Part shown: one piece after another, positions 1 through 8,426 of the stretch
Numbering within the stretch: position 1 is the stretch's first letter
How the letters are laid out: the number at the start of each line of letters is the position of its first letter
The notes under the pieces: generated by a model
What the model was told of the DNA's origin: nothing
The model's database searches: none
The model's input: only the letters and a program-made list of their open reading frames with translations
Source of the DNA: an uncultured Bacteroides sp.
Lineage (GTDB): Bacteria; Bacteroidota; Bacteroidia; Bacteroidales; Bacteroidaceae
NCBI RefSeq assembly: GCF_905207245.1
Contig: NZ_CAJLKP010000006.1
Span: forward strand, 62,001 to 126,000
Length of the DNA: 64,000 bases
Direction of reading: 5' to 3'
Position numbers and translations under genes: made by a program

Positions 1-194
1 TGACAAGGTGCATCGGGAGTATCCGGTTTGGCGCCGAAGTCCGTGATGAGATACGTTTGCTTGGGGAAAGATGTTTTCTTGATTTGCTTTTCAATCTTTG
101 CACTCTCCTTGAAGGCTTTATCGAAGTCTATCGGGTTGGCGATTGCCAATGAGGCCGAGAGAAGCAGGGAAAGAATTCCGAATACTTTTTTCAT
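1..194 (-). CDS. GH28-family polygalacturonase-like protein, N-terminal fragment
   Basis: The gene runs off the left edge, so only about 64 residues are visible. The start ATG is at 194. The protein opens with a typical secretion signal (MKKVFGILSLLLSASLAIA) followed by a linker and then YLITDFGAKPDTPDAPC, which resembles the opening of the right-handed beta-helix of Bacteroides GH28 pectinases and related pectate-lyase-fold proteins. The family hydrolyses galacturonan backbones in the periplasm or at the surface. The catalytic Asp residues lie outside the window, so the assignment rests on the N-terminal motif only. It could instead be another beta-helix enzyme. Confidence 0.6.
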   Translation of the reverse strand, partial: MKKVFGILSLLLSASLAIANPIDFDKAFKESAKIEKQIKKTSFPKQTYLITDFGAKPDTPDAPC

Positions 195-237
195 GTGTTT
201 CCTGTTTTTCTGTTAAATGGTTATTAGATGTTGATGG

Positions 238-265
238 CAAAGATAAGCGGAGAACCCCATTGCAA
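238..265 (-). promoter_or_regulatory. Candidate Bacteroides-type promoter for the GH28 gene
   Basis: On the minus strand TATCTTTG (238-245) matches the Bacteroides -7 consensus TAnnTTTG. A TTG (263-265) lies 17 bp upstream, slightly short of the usual 19-20 bp to the -33 box. It would give a leader of about 35 nt before the ATG at 194. Confidence 0.45.
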
Positions 266-486
266 CAGGTGAGTTTTTGATAGAAAATGTGTAATATTTG
301 ACGGAAGTACAAACAAGAGGTGAGTTTACGTATCATAAGACGGGAAAAAGGAATAATTAGTTGCTTCATAGCCGGTAAATCTATAAATTTATGCGCTGTA
401 AAATTAGATATAGTAAGGAATGAAAAATAGATGGATATCGAACTCACGTTAATAAGGTAGATATACTATCATTTTGAATATAAACG

Positions 487-534
487 AATCGGTCCGCATC
501 TCAGACAAATTATTCTCTGAGATGCGGACCGATT
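487..534 (-). terminator. 19-bp perfect hairpin after the zeta-toxin gene pair
   Basis: Arms 487-505 and 516-534 are perfectly complementary with a 10-nt loop. It lies just downstream of the small minus-strand gene ending at 562. No long T-run follows on either strand, so it may be a weak terminator or a 3' stabilising stem. The arm begins AATCGGTCCGCATCTC, nearly the same as the hairpin arm at 1412-1428. Confidence 0.6.
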
Positions 535-561
535 GTGTCTTAGTGTCTTAAGTGGCTTTGA

Positions 562-759
562 TTACTTGTCCGAAGTTTTCGTTTCTTTATAAATTTTCCG
601 TAGTAATCGCCGGGCCGGTACGGCTTTGATTTCTCCGTCGGGCGTGCCTTGAATCACGTCCTCGTTGCGCAAAGCTTTTTCTTCGAGCATTCTTCGTTCG
701 GCAAGCGCCAATCCGTAGTGCAGTTTGCGGCTCAATTCTTTTCTCTCGTCATCTGACAT
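562..759 (-). CDS. Small charged protein overlapping the zeta-toxin-like gene
   Basis: This encodes 65 residues. The ATG at 759 overlaps the last 11 bases of the upstream kinase gene, so the two are almost certainly co-transcribed and translationally coupled. The protein is rich in Lys, Arg and Glu, has no signal peptide or membrane segment, and looks mainly helical in its first half (SDDERKELSRKLHYGLALAE). I do not recognise a named domain. Its position suggests a partner or antidote for the zeta-like kinase, but in classical epsilon/zeta systems the antitoxin gene comes first. The role is inferred only from context. Confidence 0.65.
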   Translation of the reverse strand: MSDDERKELSRKLHYGLALAERRMLEEKALRNEDVIQGTPDGEIKAVPARRLLRKIYKETKTSDK

Positions 760-1330
760 AATTCTGTATGGTGTTAAAGAGTTTCACATCATGTACCTCA
801 GTTACTATGTTACGTCCACCTTCTGCGACAATAACGCGTGGGGTATAGCTATTATCGGCCAGCAGCCAATAATCCACATAGGGCATATAAATATCAAACA
901 GATTGTTGAGTCCTGCCTGGTAGCGGCGCAGGACAGTTTCTTTGGGGATGTCGTGTCCGCCCTTGCTGACACGTTGTGCGACACGTTCGATGGCTAGTTC
1001 CGGTGAATTCAACCAGAAGTAAATCAGGCTGACCTTGTAGCCCTGCTTTTGGGCCTGACTGACAAGACGGGTATAGGAACGTGTGGCGAGGGTGGTTTCA
1101 ATAGAGAAGTTTTCTTGATTCTTCAGCAATTCATTGATGCGTTGCAGCATTAGCCGTCCGGCTTCAATCGCTACATTTCCGGGGTTGAAAGGAGAAAGAC
1201 CTCGTGCTATCTCATCAGCATTGACAAACTCCTTGCATTGCAGCACTTCGGGCAATACTGTGTACGATGCAGTCGTCTTCCCGGCTCCATTACAACCACT
1301 GATAATATATAGCTGCTTATTGCTGTCCAT
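749..1330 (-). CDS. Zeta-toxin-family P-loop kinase
   Basis: The protein has 193 residues if it starts at the ATG at 1330; a longer in-frame reading to 1450 would run through the hairpin at 1414-1462 and is unlikely. AAGAAG sits about 7 nt upstream as a weak ribosome binding site. The Walker A motif GCNGAGKTT is at residues 12-20, followed by VNADEIARGLSPFNP, typical of the zeta toxin/UDP-N-acetylglucosamine kinase fold, and a basic lid segment near ERVAQRVSKGGHDIP. Zeta toxins phosphorylate UDP-GlcNAc and block wall synthesis; chromosomal relatives of this length may have other substrates. It is coupled to the small gene at 562-759. Confidence 0.8.
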   Translation of the reverse strand: MDSNKQLYIISGCNGAGKTTASYTVLPEVLQCKEFVNADEIARGLSPFNPGNVAIEAGRLMLQRINELLKNQENFSIETTLATRSYTRLVSQAQKQGYKVSLIYFWLNSPELAIERVAQRVSKGGHDIPKETVLRRYQAGLNNLFDIYMPYVDYWLLADNSYTPRVIVAEGGRNIVTEVHDVKLFNTIQNYVR

Positions 1331-1413
1331 ACTCTTCTTATTGCATTCTGCTGCAAACTTACTACAAAAATGTTGAATTATAAACGATTGGTAGTTATAA
1401 AATAAAAAAGCAA

Positions 1414-1462
1414 ATCGGTCTGCATCTCCAAAAGGCATTTCCTTTGGCATATGCAGACCGAT
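1414..1462. terminator. Hairpin terminator between rpiB and the zeta-like gene
   Basis: Outer arms ATCGGTCTGCAT (1414-1425) and ATGCAGACCGAT (1451-1462) are perfect, and an inner CCAAAAGG/CCTTTGG pairing extends the stem. T-rich tracts follow on both strands, so it can end rpiB transcription. The arm sequence is closely related to the hairpin at 487-534. Confidence 0.65.
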
Positions 1463-1472
1463 ACATTTCTTT

Positions 1473-1907
1473 TTATTTTACCGGCATCTTCTCAATCCGC
1501 CTCTGGTGGCGTCCTCCTTCAAACTGTGTGCTGAAGAATTCCCTCATAATCATGTCAGCTTCTTCCGTGCTGATAAAGCGTCCCGGCATCACGAGCACAT
1601 TGGCATCATTATGTTGACGTGCCAGATGGGCAATCTCTGCTGTCCAACACAATGCAGCGCGGATGCCTTGGTGCTTGTTCAGCGTCATACTGATACCTTC
1701 ACCGCTTCCGCAGATAGCGATTCCCGGATAACATTCTCCGGCTTCAACAGCGAGTGCCAAAGGATGGGCGAAGTCTGCATAATCGCAACTTTCAGTAGAG
1801 TATGTTCCGAAATCTTTGTACTCCCAACCTTTAACTTCCAGCCAACCGCGAACGTATTCTTTCAATTCAAATCCGGCGTGGTCGGAGCAAATTCCAATTG
1901 TTTTCAT
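1473..1907 (-). CDS. rpiB: Ribose-5-phosphate isomerase B
   Basis: RpiB interconverts ribose 5-phosphate and ribulose 5-phosphate in the cytosolic pentose phosphate pathway. The product is 144 residues, the normal family length, when started at the ATG at 1907 (MKTIGICSDHAGFELKE). Codons further upstream lie in the intergenic inverted repeat and are not used. Motifs include SDHAG near the N-terminus, the catalytic-Cys loop ICGSGEGISM, and the NVLVMPGRFIS segment before the C-terminal helix. It lies 104 bp downstream of transketolase on the same strand, consistent with a unit feeding xylulose 5-phosphate from arabinose into the pentose phosphate pathway. The LacA/LacB isomerase subunits are related, but context favours RpiB. 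Confidence 0.93.
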   Translation of the reverse strand: MKTIGICSDHAGFELKEYVRGWLEVKGWEYKDFGTYSTESCDYADFAHPLALAVEAGECYPGIAICGSGEGISMTLNKHQGIRAALCWTAEIAHLARQHNDANVLVMPGRFISTEEADMIMREFFSTQFEGGRHQRRIEKMPVK

Positions 1908-1913
1908 GTCCTT

Positions 1914-2004
1914 AATGTGATAATATGGCGATGTGCCAATGTGCCAATGGCTATGCAGCGTATATAGCGCAGCCAATTAGCATATTAGCACATCAGCACA
2001 TTGA
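1914..2004. repeat. Imperfect inverted repeat made of 8-base words
   Basis: On the minus strand one arm is a tandem of the words ATGTGCTG, ATGTGCTA, ATATGCTA and ATTGGCTG. The other arm carries the reverse complements (TTGGCACAT twice). The whole can fold as one long imperfect hairpin filling the tkt-rpiB gap. Confidence 0.6.
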
Positions 2005-2011
2005 ATAATTC

Positions 2012-4021
2012 TTATAACATTGCCTTTACTTGCTTGTAAACATTGTCAGCCGTAAAGCCGAGTTTTTCGTCCAGCACAGTGTAAGGAGCAGAGAAACCGA
2101 AAGATTCCAATCCCCAAATCTTACCGTTGACACCTACCAAGCCTTGCAGGTTGACAGGCAGACCAGCCGTTAAACCGAATACTTTTGCACCCACAGGGAT
2201 AATGCTTTCTTGATAACCCGGAGCCTGGCTGCGGAACAAACCTTCGGACGGAGCAGATACGATGCGTACCTTTACACCATCTTTGCGCAACAATTCCGTA
2301 CCTGCCACCAGTGTGGATACTTCCGAACCGGAAGCAACGAGCACCACATTCGGATTTTCATCGGAACCTGCCACGATATAAGCACCCTTGGCTGCCTGTT
2401 CGTAGTCATTTCCTGCGGGCAAGTTAGCAATATTCTGACGGGAGAAAATCAAACCTGTTGGAGTAGTTGTATTTTCCATTGCCAACTTCCATGCTATAGT
2501 TGTTTCTTCTGCATCTGCCGGACGAAGAACCAACATAGAGTTGTGTCCTTTGTGGTTTTTCAGTTTTTCCATCAGACGGATCTGAGCTTCCTGTTCTACC
2601 GGTTCATGAGTAGGACCATCTTCGCCTACACGGAATGCATCGTGTGTCCAAATGAACTTCACGGGAACTTCCATCAGTGCAGCCATACGTACGGCAGGTT
2701 TCATATAGTCAGAGAATACGAAGAATGTTCCGCAAGCAGGGATTACACCACCATGCAGTGCCATACCGATACAGCAGCAAGCCATAGTCAGTTCGGCAAC
2801 ACCAGCCTGGAAGAATGCACCGCTGAAATCACCTTTCTTGAAAGCATGCGTCTTTTTCAGGAAGCCGTCTGTCTTATCAGAGTTTGAAAGGTCGGCGGAA
2901 GCAACGATCATGTTTTCTACCTGAGTAGCAAGAGCGCCCAATACGGTAGCTGATGCAGCACGTGTGGCAGCACCTGCTTTTTGCTCGATAGCTGCCCAGT
3001 TTACTTCAGGAGCTTTACCAGAGAAGAACAGGTCGAGTTTGGCAGCCTTTTCAGGATTAGCCTTTGCCCATTCTGATTTAGCTGCATATTTCTTAGCCAT
3101 AATTTCCTTCAGTTCAGCGGCACGTTTTGCGTACAGTTCCTTCACTTCGGGGAAGATTACGAATGGATTCGTCGGATCACCACCCAGGTTCTTGATGGTA
3201 TTTACATAAGCATCACCACCCAAAGGAGCACCGTGAGTCGCACAGTTAGCTTCGTAGCTGCTACCATCTGCCTTACGTGCACCCTTACCCATTACGGTAT
3301 GACCGATAATCAGGGTCGGACGTTCGTTTTCTGCTTTCGCTTCGTTCAAAGCGCCACGGATAGCGTCGGGATCATTACCGTTGATCTTGATCACCTTCCA
3401 GCCCCAAGCTTCGTATTTCTTGGCAGTATCTTCGATGGTTACGTCTTTGGTTTCAGTAGAAAGCTGGATGTCATTGGCATCATAGAACATGATGAGGTTA
3501 TCCAGTCCCAGTGCACCTGCGATACGGCCTGCACCCTGAGAAATTTCTTCCTGTACACCACCGTCCGAAATATAAGCGTAGATGGTTTGTTGCATCACTT
3601 CTTCGAAACGGGCTTTCATGAATTTAGCTGCGATAGCTGCACCCACTGCGAAAGTATGACCTTGGCCGAGCGGGCCGGAAGTGTTTTCAATACCACGCAT
3701 GATGTCGCGTTCAGGGTGTCCCGGGGTAGGACTGTCCCATTGGCGAAACTCCTTCAATTCATCCAGTGTGAATTTGCCTGCCAATGCCAACTGAGAGTAG
3801 AGCATCGGTGACATGTGACCCGGGTCCAGGAAGAAGCGGTCACGACCTTCCCATGCAGGATTTTCGGGATCATACACCAGAAACTCAGAGAAGAGTACGT
3901 TCACAAAATCGGCACCGCCCATGGCACCGCCCGGATGACCGGAATTAGCTTTCTCAACCATAGAAGCAGCGAGGATACGGATATTATCCGCTGCACGGTT
4001 CATAAGTTTGTTGTCGTTCAT
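2012..4021 (-). CDS. tkt: Transketolase
   Basis: Transketolase moves two-carbon ketol units between pentose and hexose/triose phosphates using thiamine diphosphate. The protein is 669 residues, the full family length. Visible motifs are KANSGHPGGAMGGAD near the N-terminus, the cofactor loop DGGVQEEISQGAG around residue 155, the pyrimidine-domain GEDGPTHEPVEQ around residue 470, and a C-terminal domain ending with LESFGFSAPY. No signal peptide is present, so it is cytosolic. It sits between the arabinosidase genes and rpiB on the same strand, which fits a role in using xylulose 5-phosphate made from arabinose. A palindrome TGTTAATTTTAACA lies 53 bp upstream of the start. Confidence 0.97.
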   Translation of the reverse strand: MNDNKLMNRAADNIRILAASMVEKANSGHPGGAMGGADFVNVLFSEFLVYDPENPAWEGRDRFFLDPGHMSPMLYSQLALAGKFTLDELKEFRQWDSPTPGHPERDIMRGIENTSGPLGQGHTFAVGAAIAAKFMKARFEEVMQQTIYAYISDGGVQEEISQGAGRIAGALGLDNLIMFYDANDIQLSTETKDVTIEDTAKKYEAWGWKVIKINGNDPDAIRGALNEAKAENERPTLIIGHTVMGKGARKADGSSYEANCATHGAPLGGDAYVNTIKNLGGDPTNPFVIFPEVKELYAKRAAELKEIMAKKYAAKSEWAKANPEKAAKLDLFFSGKAPEVNWAAIEQKAGAATRAASATVLGALATQVENMIVASADLSNSDKTDGFLKKTHAFKKGDFSGAFFQAGVAELTMACCCIGMALHGGVIPACGTFFVFSDYMKPAVRMAALMEVPVKFIWTHDAFRVGEDGPTHEPVEQEAQIRLMEKLKNHKGHNSMLVLRPADAEETTIAWKLAMENTTTPTGLIFSRQNIANLPAGNDYEQAAKGAYIVAGSDENPNVVLVASGSEVSTLVAGTELLRKDGVKVRIVSAPSEGLFRSQAPGYQESIIPVGAKVFGLTAGLPVNLQGLVGVNGKIWGLESFGFSAPYTVLDEKLGFTADNVYKQVKAML

Positions 4022-4073
4022 ATTGATATTTATTTGATTTGAATACTATAATAAAGCTGGTTGAAGTGTCACT

Positions 4074-4087
4074 TGTTAATTTTAACA
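4074..4087. promoter_or_regulatory. Palindromic operator candidate upstream of tkt
   Basis: TGTTAATTTTAACA is a perfect 14-bp palindrome in the 175-bp gap between GH51 and tkt. Its half-site TGTTA/TAACA matches the palindrome upstream of the arabinose epimerase gene (16104-16119), though the spacer is 4 rather than 2 bases. A shared regulator such as AraR is possible but unproven; AT-rich palindromes can arise by chance. Confidence 0.35.
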
Positions 4088-4196
4088 GCGACAAAGATAA
4101 CTCTTTATGCGTAATTCGCAACATAGAAAGAGCCTCTTTTTTTGCTGTACTTCCGCTAGCTTCTTGTTTAAAATACAATAAGCCTTTTCGACTGAT

Positions 4197-5741
4197 TTAT
4201 TGTAACTCTATAGTAACAATAGACTTGGCTGGTAGTTTTATCTTCAATACGCCTTTATTGATTTTTACCTCTTTGAACGGAGCTAATTTTATATTATTAG
4301 GGTTCTCAAAAGAGTTGTAATCCGTCAGGTTGGCAGAAGTTAAGATTTCACCAACGGCTTTCTTAGCCTTCACATCCGGCAGGTTGATAGTAACTTCCTG
4401 TGCATTGTCGGCATCGATATTAGACATTGAGATGTGAATTTTGTCGTCCTTGTCTTTAGAGGCTGTAGCACTTACCATAGGTACTTTACGATTGTCGCGC
4501 ACATCCATGATCTCGCAGTTCAGTTCGAGTGGGAGGTAAGTGGCATCCTGGTGTACATTGTACATCTTGAATACATAATAAGTGGGAGTCAGCACCATGT
4601 CTTTGCCTTTTGTCAGGATCATGGACTGCAATACATTTACTATCTGGGCAATATTCGCCATTTTCAGACGGTCGGTGTATTTGTGGAAGATGTCGAAGCT
4701 AAGAGATGCGACGAAAGCGTCACGCAATGTATTTTGCTGGTAAAGGTGTCCTGGGATGGTGCCGGGTTCTTCGTCCCACCAGGTACCCCACTCGTCGAGC
4801 ATAAGGGCTACGTGCTTTTTAGGGTCATATTCGTCCATGATGGCGCAGTGCTTTTTGATAACGTCTTCTATCTCACGGCACTTGCCCATTGTCCAGTAAT
4901 AATCGTCTTTGTCGAACTTAGTGGCTGCTCCCTTACTTCCGCTCCAGCCGGTTACGGTGTAATAATGGAGAGAGAGTCCGTTCATACGTCCGCCTACACG
5001 GTCCATCAGGACTTTAGTCCAGTTATAATCGTAATCGCTGGCACCACTGGCAATCTTAAACAGATGGTTACCGTCGTAGTTGCGGCAGTAAGTGGAGTAG
5101 CGGCGATATAAATCAGCATAATATTCAGGACGCATGCTTCCGCCGCAGCCCCAGCTTTCGTTACCTACACCGAGGTATTTCACTTTCCATGCTTTGTCAC
5201 GACCGTTCTGGCGACGAAGTCTTGCCATCGGAGAGTCGCCTTCGGAAGTCATGTATTCTACCCATTTTGCCAGTTCTTCTACAGTACCACTACCCACGTT
5301 TCCACTGATATAAGGTTCAGTACCCAGCATTTCGCAGAGGTTGAGGAACTCATGTGTACCGAAACTGTTGTCTTCAATTGTACCTCCCCAGTTATTGTTT
5401 ACCATTTTGGGGCGGTTCTCTTTCGGGCCGATACCATCCATCCAGTGATATTCATCGGCAAAACAGCCACCCGGCCAACGAAGTACGGGAACCTGAAGTT
5501 CTTTCAGTGCATTGAATACATCGGTACGATAACCTTTGATATTGGGGATATCCGAATTTTCTCCTACCCAAAGTCCACCATAGATGCAAGTACCGAGGTG
5601 TTCGGCAAACTGGCCGTAGATTTCTTTGGGAATAACTTGTGTGCCTTGGTCGGCATGAAGCGTGATCGTTGCACTCTTTTGTGCGGACAGCGATACGGAT
5701 GCAGCTAAAAGTACGCTGCTGAATAATAATTTGTTTCTCAT
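4197..5741 (-). CDS. GH51 alpha-L-arabinofuranosidase, secreted
   Basis: The enzyme removes terminal alpha-L-arabinofuranose from arabinan or arabinoxylan oligosaccharides. The 514-residue protein has a cleavable signal peptide (MRNKLLFSSVLLAASVSLSA) and no lipobox, so it is probably periplasmic. GH51 features are IYGQFAEHLG near residue 42, the PVLRWPGGCFADEYHW strand, the acid/base Glu in GVGNESWG near residue 194, and the nucleophile Glu in LDEWGTWW near residue 316, followed by a C-terminal beta-sandwich. It is 34 bp downstream of the DUF1680 arabinofuranosidase and is probably in the same transcript. It differs from the GH51 at 36873, which is longer and carries an inserted N-terminal beta domain. 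Confidence 0.93.
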   Translation of the reverse strand: MRNKLLFSSVLLAASVSLSAQKSATITLHADQGTQVIPKEIYGQFAEHLGTCIYGGLWVGENSDIPNIKGYRTDVFNALKELQVPVLRWPGGCFADEYHWMDGIGPKENRPKMVNNNWGGTIEDNSFGTHEFLNLCEMLGTEPYISGNVGSGTVEELAKWVEYMTSEGDSPMARLRRQNGRDKAWKVKYLGVGNESWGCGGSMRPEYYADLYRRYSTYCRNYDGNHLFKIASGASDYDYNWTKVLMDRVGGRMNGLSLHYYTVTGWSGSKGAATKFDKDDYYWTMGKCREIEDVIKKHCAIMDEYDPKKHVALMLDEWGTWWDEEPGTIPGHLYQQNTLRDAFVASLSFDIFHKYTDRLKMANIAQIVNVLQSMILTKGKDMVLTPTYYVFKMYNVHQDATYLPLELNCEIMDVRDNRKVPMVSATASKDKDDKIHISMSNIDADNAQEVTINLPDVKAKKAVGEILTSANLTDYNSFENPNNIKLAPFKEVKINKGVLKIKLPAKSIVTIELQ

Positions 5742-5775
5742 AATGGTTATTAGTTATATGATGTTTGTAATGTTA

Positions 5776-8145
5776 TTATTTGAGTAAGCGAACCTCATAA
5801 ATGGCAGGTGTCCACTCTGTTCCGTCGGGGCTGAAGCGTATCGGATAGCTGCCTGCACTTAACTTTTGGGGTAAAGAATAACAGAGCGTTATAAAACCCT
5901 CTTTATCAGGTTTGCTGATCGTTGGACTAACAGTCAGTTTTTCATTGTTAAGAAGGATGGCTACCTTGTTATGATCCTCTTTCCGTACAGTGATCATAAG
6001 CTGGGTGGCTTCTTCTTTTACTTTGAGGTTATAGCTGAACCAACCTTTGGCACGCCGGAAGTGACGGTCTTTATTGATTCCTGTTTCTGCCTGTTCGTAC
6101 AGAATACCATGATCCGATTCAGGCTGTTGTTCACCGGGGAAAATGAGATCTACAGTCTGGTTGGCAAGTTCCATTGCTTTACGCTCGCTCAATGCCACTT
6201 CTTTGCGGATACTTTCTACTTCAGCTTCGGTTACCTGATGGAAATAAACGGCATAACGGGAATCGTGAAGACGGAAGAAGGGAATCAATTTCAGCGCTTC
6301 TTTCTGTGCCGGATAGACGCTACCGGTATAGGTAAATGCAACCAGGTCGTCGTTTATCCTGCGGAGTGATTGAGGCAGAGACGCGGCGGAACCTATCAGC
6401 ATCGGTATTTCTTGCATGGAAATCTGTTTGCCATGGGCAATGTGTCCGCCACGGCTGTCATCTGCATATAGCCCGTCCATATTCTCCGTCCCTGTGGGGC
6501 TGGCAAGTACGATAGGGCCATACATGAATGCATAGAAATTTTCCCGATCCGGTATTTGCTCCAAGGCAACCTGCATGGGCATATTCAGGGTGATTTCATC
6601 TCCGGCTTTCCATTTGCGGTGGATGGTCAGGTACTCTCCCGGTTGGGCGTTCGTTTCCTGTACTTTGCCATTGACGGATACGCTGGCTCCTTTAGCCCAG
6701 GAGGGGTAACGGAGTTTGAGGCTGAATGCTTTCTTCTTGCTCTTTTCCACGCGGAAGCGGATTTGCTCTTCGTCGGGGAAACGGGTTTCCTGTACCAGTG
6801 TTACCTTTTTCTCTTGCCAGGTCAGGCGGGAGGGGATGAAGAGGTTTACATACAGCGTATCCTTTGCATGGGCGTAAATAAACTCTCCGTATTTGGTGTG
6901 ATTCTCCAAACCGGAACCGACGCAACACCACATGGATGTTTCCGGCTGCGAATAAACGCGGTAGTGTCCCGGGCGCATAGGGGTGAAGTAAACAAATCCA
7001 CCCTTTTCGGGCTGTTGTGAGGCAAGGATATGGTTATATAAAGCACGTTCGTAATAATCGGCAAAACGAATGTCGGGAGAAGTCTGGTAAAGCATCTTCG
7101 TCAGGCGAAGCATGTTGTAGGTATTGCAGGTCTCCGGACCTTGCACATCATTGAGCATGGATGTGAAGTTGTCTGCCGGATGAAAGTGCTCGCGTACACT
7201 GTTGCCGCCGATGCAGACGGAACGATGGTTTACCACGGTGTTCCAGAAGAAGCGGGCGGCGTGATCCCATTCGGAAGCATGATTCCAGTCTTTATCATCT
7301 TGTGCGAGGTCGGCGATACGTTTGTAGCCGATAACCTTCGGTATCTGTGTGTTGGCATGCATGCCTGTCAGGCGGTCCTCGTCTTTGATGAGAGGGTCGA
7401 GGATGACTTTATGGGAGAAGCGGCGTGCCAGTTCCAGGTATTTCTTGTCACCTGTGATTTCGGCAACATCGGCAAAAGTTTCGTTCAGTCCGCCGTGTTC
7501 GCTGCGGAGCATGTCTTGCATTTGCCGGTCGGTGAGTCCGGCGGTGATGTCTATCATCCAGTCGGTGAGGGCAATTAGCATCTGGCGGGCAAGGTCGCTT
7601 CCGGCGTAGAGGTAAGCGTCGCGCAGTCCGGCATAAGTCTTGTGTATATTGTATAGGGGCACCCATTTGCCGTTGAGGTCGAAACCTCCGGCACGGATAT
7701 TCCCGGCTTTAATTTCTTTCCAAAGTTGCAGGCTTCCGGGAGTTCCTCCGATGAATCCGGTGTCTACGGCTTGCTGCGCACGATGTAGTTCGGCGAGCAT
7801 ATAGTTCAGCCTATTGTATATGGCTGTGTCTCCGGTAGCGGCATACATCATGGAGAGTGCGGAAATGTAATGTCCGCCGATGTGTCCGTCCAGTCCGGTG
7901 TTTTCCCAGTTGGTATAACTTGGCGCTTTGGGCGTCAGTCCGGCTTCGCGCAGGAAAGGGGCGATCAGGCGGTCGGGCTCCATGGCCATGATGTAGTGCA
8001 GGTCGGTCTGCTGGGCTTGCAGGAAGGGGCTTTCCAACAGCTTGACGTCTTGCAAAGGGAAATAGGAAACTTCTTGTTGGGTTTGAGCTTTCCCGGTGAA
8101 GAGAAAGCTGAAAAGGAACAGGGAGGTTATGAGGGTTGATTTCAT
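5776..8145 (-). CDS. DUF1680 beta-L-arabinofuranosidase (GH127/GH146 group), secreted
   Basis: This clan of retaining enzymes uses a zinc-bound cysteine nucleophile to release beta-L-arabinofuranose. The protein has 789 residues with a signal peptide (MKSTLITSLFLFSFLFTGKA). The catalytic signature is present: GPETCNTYNMLRL near residue 339 supplies the Glu and Cys ligands, and MWCCVGSGLENH near residue 407 supplies the paired cysteines, at spacing like the Bifidobacterium HypBA1 enzyme. An (alpha/alpha)6 barrel is followed by beta domains. I recall the syntenic B. thetaiotaomicron gene (BT0349) as a GH146 founder, so GH146 is the more likely family. The neighbouring kinase gene is separated by a 281-bp gap with tandem repeats. 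Confidence 0.88.
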   Translation of the reverse strand: MKSTLITSLFLFSFLFTGKAQTQQEVSYFPLQDVKLLESPFLQAQQTDLHYIMAMEPDRLIAPFLREAGLTPKAPSYTNWENTGLDGHIGGHYISALSMMYAATGDTAIYNRLNYMLAELHRAQQAVDTGFIGGTPGSLQLWKEIKAGNIRAGGFDLNGKWVPLYNIHKTYAGLRDAYLYAGSDLARQMLIALTDWMIDITAGLTDRQMQDMLRSEHGGLNETFADVAEITGDKKYLELARRFSHKVILDPLIKDEDRLTGMHANTQIPKVIGYKRIADLAQDDKDWNHASEWDHAARFFWNTVVNHRSVCIGGNSVREHFHPADNFTSMLNDVQGPETCNTYNMLRLTKMLYQTSPDIRFADYYERALYNHILASQQPEKGGFVYFTPMRPGHYRVYSQPETSMWCCVGSGLENHTKYGEFIYAHAKDTLYVNLFIPSRLTWQEKKVTLVQETRFPDEEQIRFRVEKSKKKAFSLKLRYPSWAKGASVSVNGKVQETNAQPGEYLTIHRKWKAGDEITLNMPMQVALEQIPDRENFYAFMYGPIVLASPTGTENMDGLYADDSRGGHIAHGKQISMQEIPMLIGSAASLPQSLRRINDDLVAFTYTGSVYPAQKEALKLIPFFRLHDSRYAVYFHQVTEAEVESIRKEVALSERKAMELANQTVDLIFPGEQQPESDHGILYEQAETGINKDRHFRRAKGWFSYNLKVKEEATQLMITVRKEDHNKVAILLNNEKLTVSPTISKPDKEGFITLCYSLPQKLSAGSYPIRFSPDGTEWTPAIYEVRLLK

Positions 8146-8188
8146 AATTGTATCAGAGATTTGGGGTTGGAATTATTGGTACTTTACT

Positions 8189-8303
8189 GTACGGGGTGTG
8201 CGTACTGAGCGGTATGGGGTGTGCGTACTGAGCGGTACGGGGTGTGCGTACTGAGCGGTACGGGGTGTGCGTACTGAGCGGTACAGGGTGTGCGTACCGA
8301 GCG
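8189..8303. repeat. 23-bp tandem repeat, five copies
   Basis: The unit GTACGGGGTGTGCGTACTGAGCG starts at 8189, 8212, 8235, 8258 and 8281, with one to three substitutions in the second and fifth copies, and a partial sixth copy follows. It is GC-rich against its surroundings. It lies between the arabinose kinase and the DUF1680 gene, so it would be transcribed in the leader of the latter. Frames read through it are artefacts of the repeat. Confidence 0.9.
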
Positions 8304-8320
8304 ATACATAAAGTATCTGC

Positions 8321-8393
8321 CATCCTGAGCTTGCCGCGGGCTCTCTTCTCTTTGCACCCGGTGAGATGAGATGCTCCGGCTTCGCTCAGCATG
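8321..8393. repeat. REP-like imperfect inverted repeat
   Basis: CATCCTGAGCTTGCCG (8321-8336) is roughly inverted as CGGCTTCGCTCAGCATG (8377-8393). Its form is that of dispersed intergenic palindromes seen in many bacterial genomes. It lies directly next to the 23-bp tandem array. Confidence 0.5.
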
Positions 8394-8426
8394 ACAGATG
8401 TTTTTCAATGTATCACAGTGACCCGC

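Larger units (their letters stand above)
195..561. other. Gene-free stretch between GH28 and the small gene at 562
   Basis: The 367 bases hold a candidate promoter for the GH28 gene (238-265) and a strong hairpin (487-534). I saw no convincing reading frame in the rest, which is AT-rich. Confidence 0.6.

Noticed and set aside
1331..1450. N-terminal extension of the zeta-like kinase
   Set aside because: The added residues come from the terminator hairpin and AT-rich leader, and the Walker A motif is at normal distance from the ATG at 1330.
8153..8408. Two minus-strand reading frames of about 75-79 residues
   Set aside because: They consist of translated copies of the 23-bp tandem repeat and the adjacent palindrome, with no ribosome site or domain.
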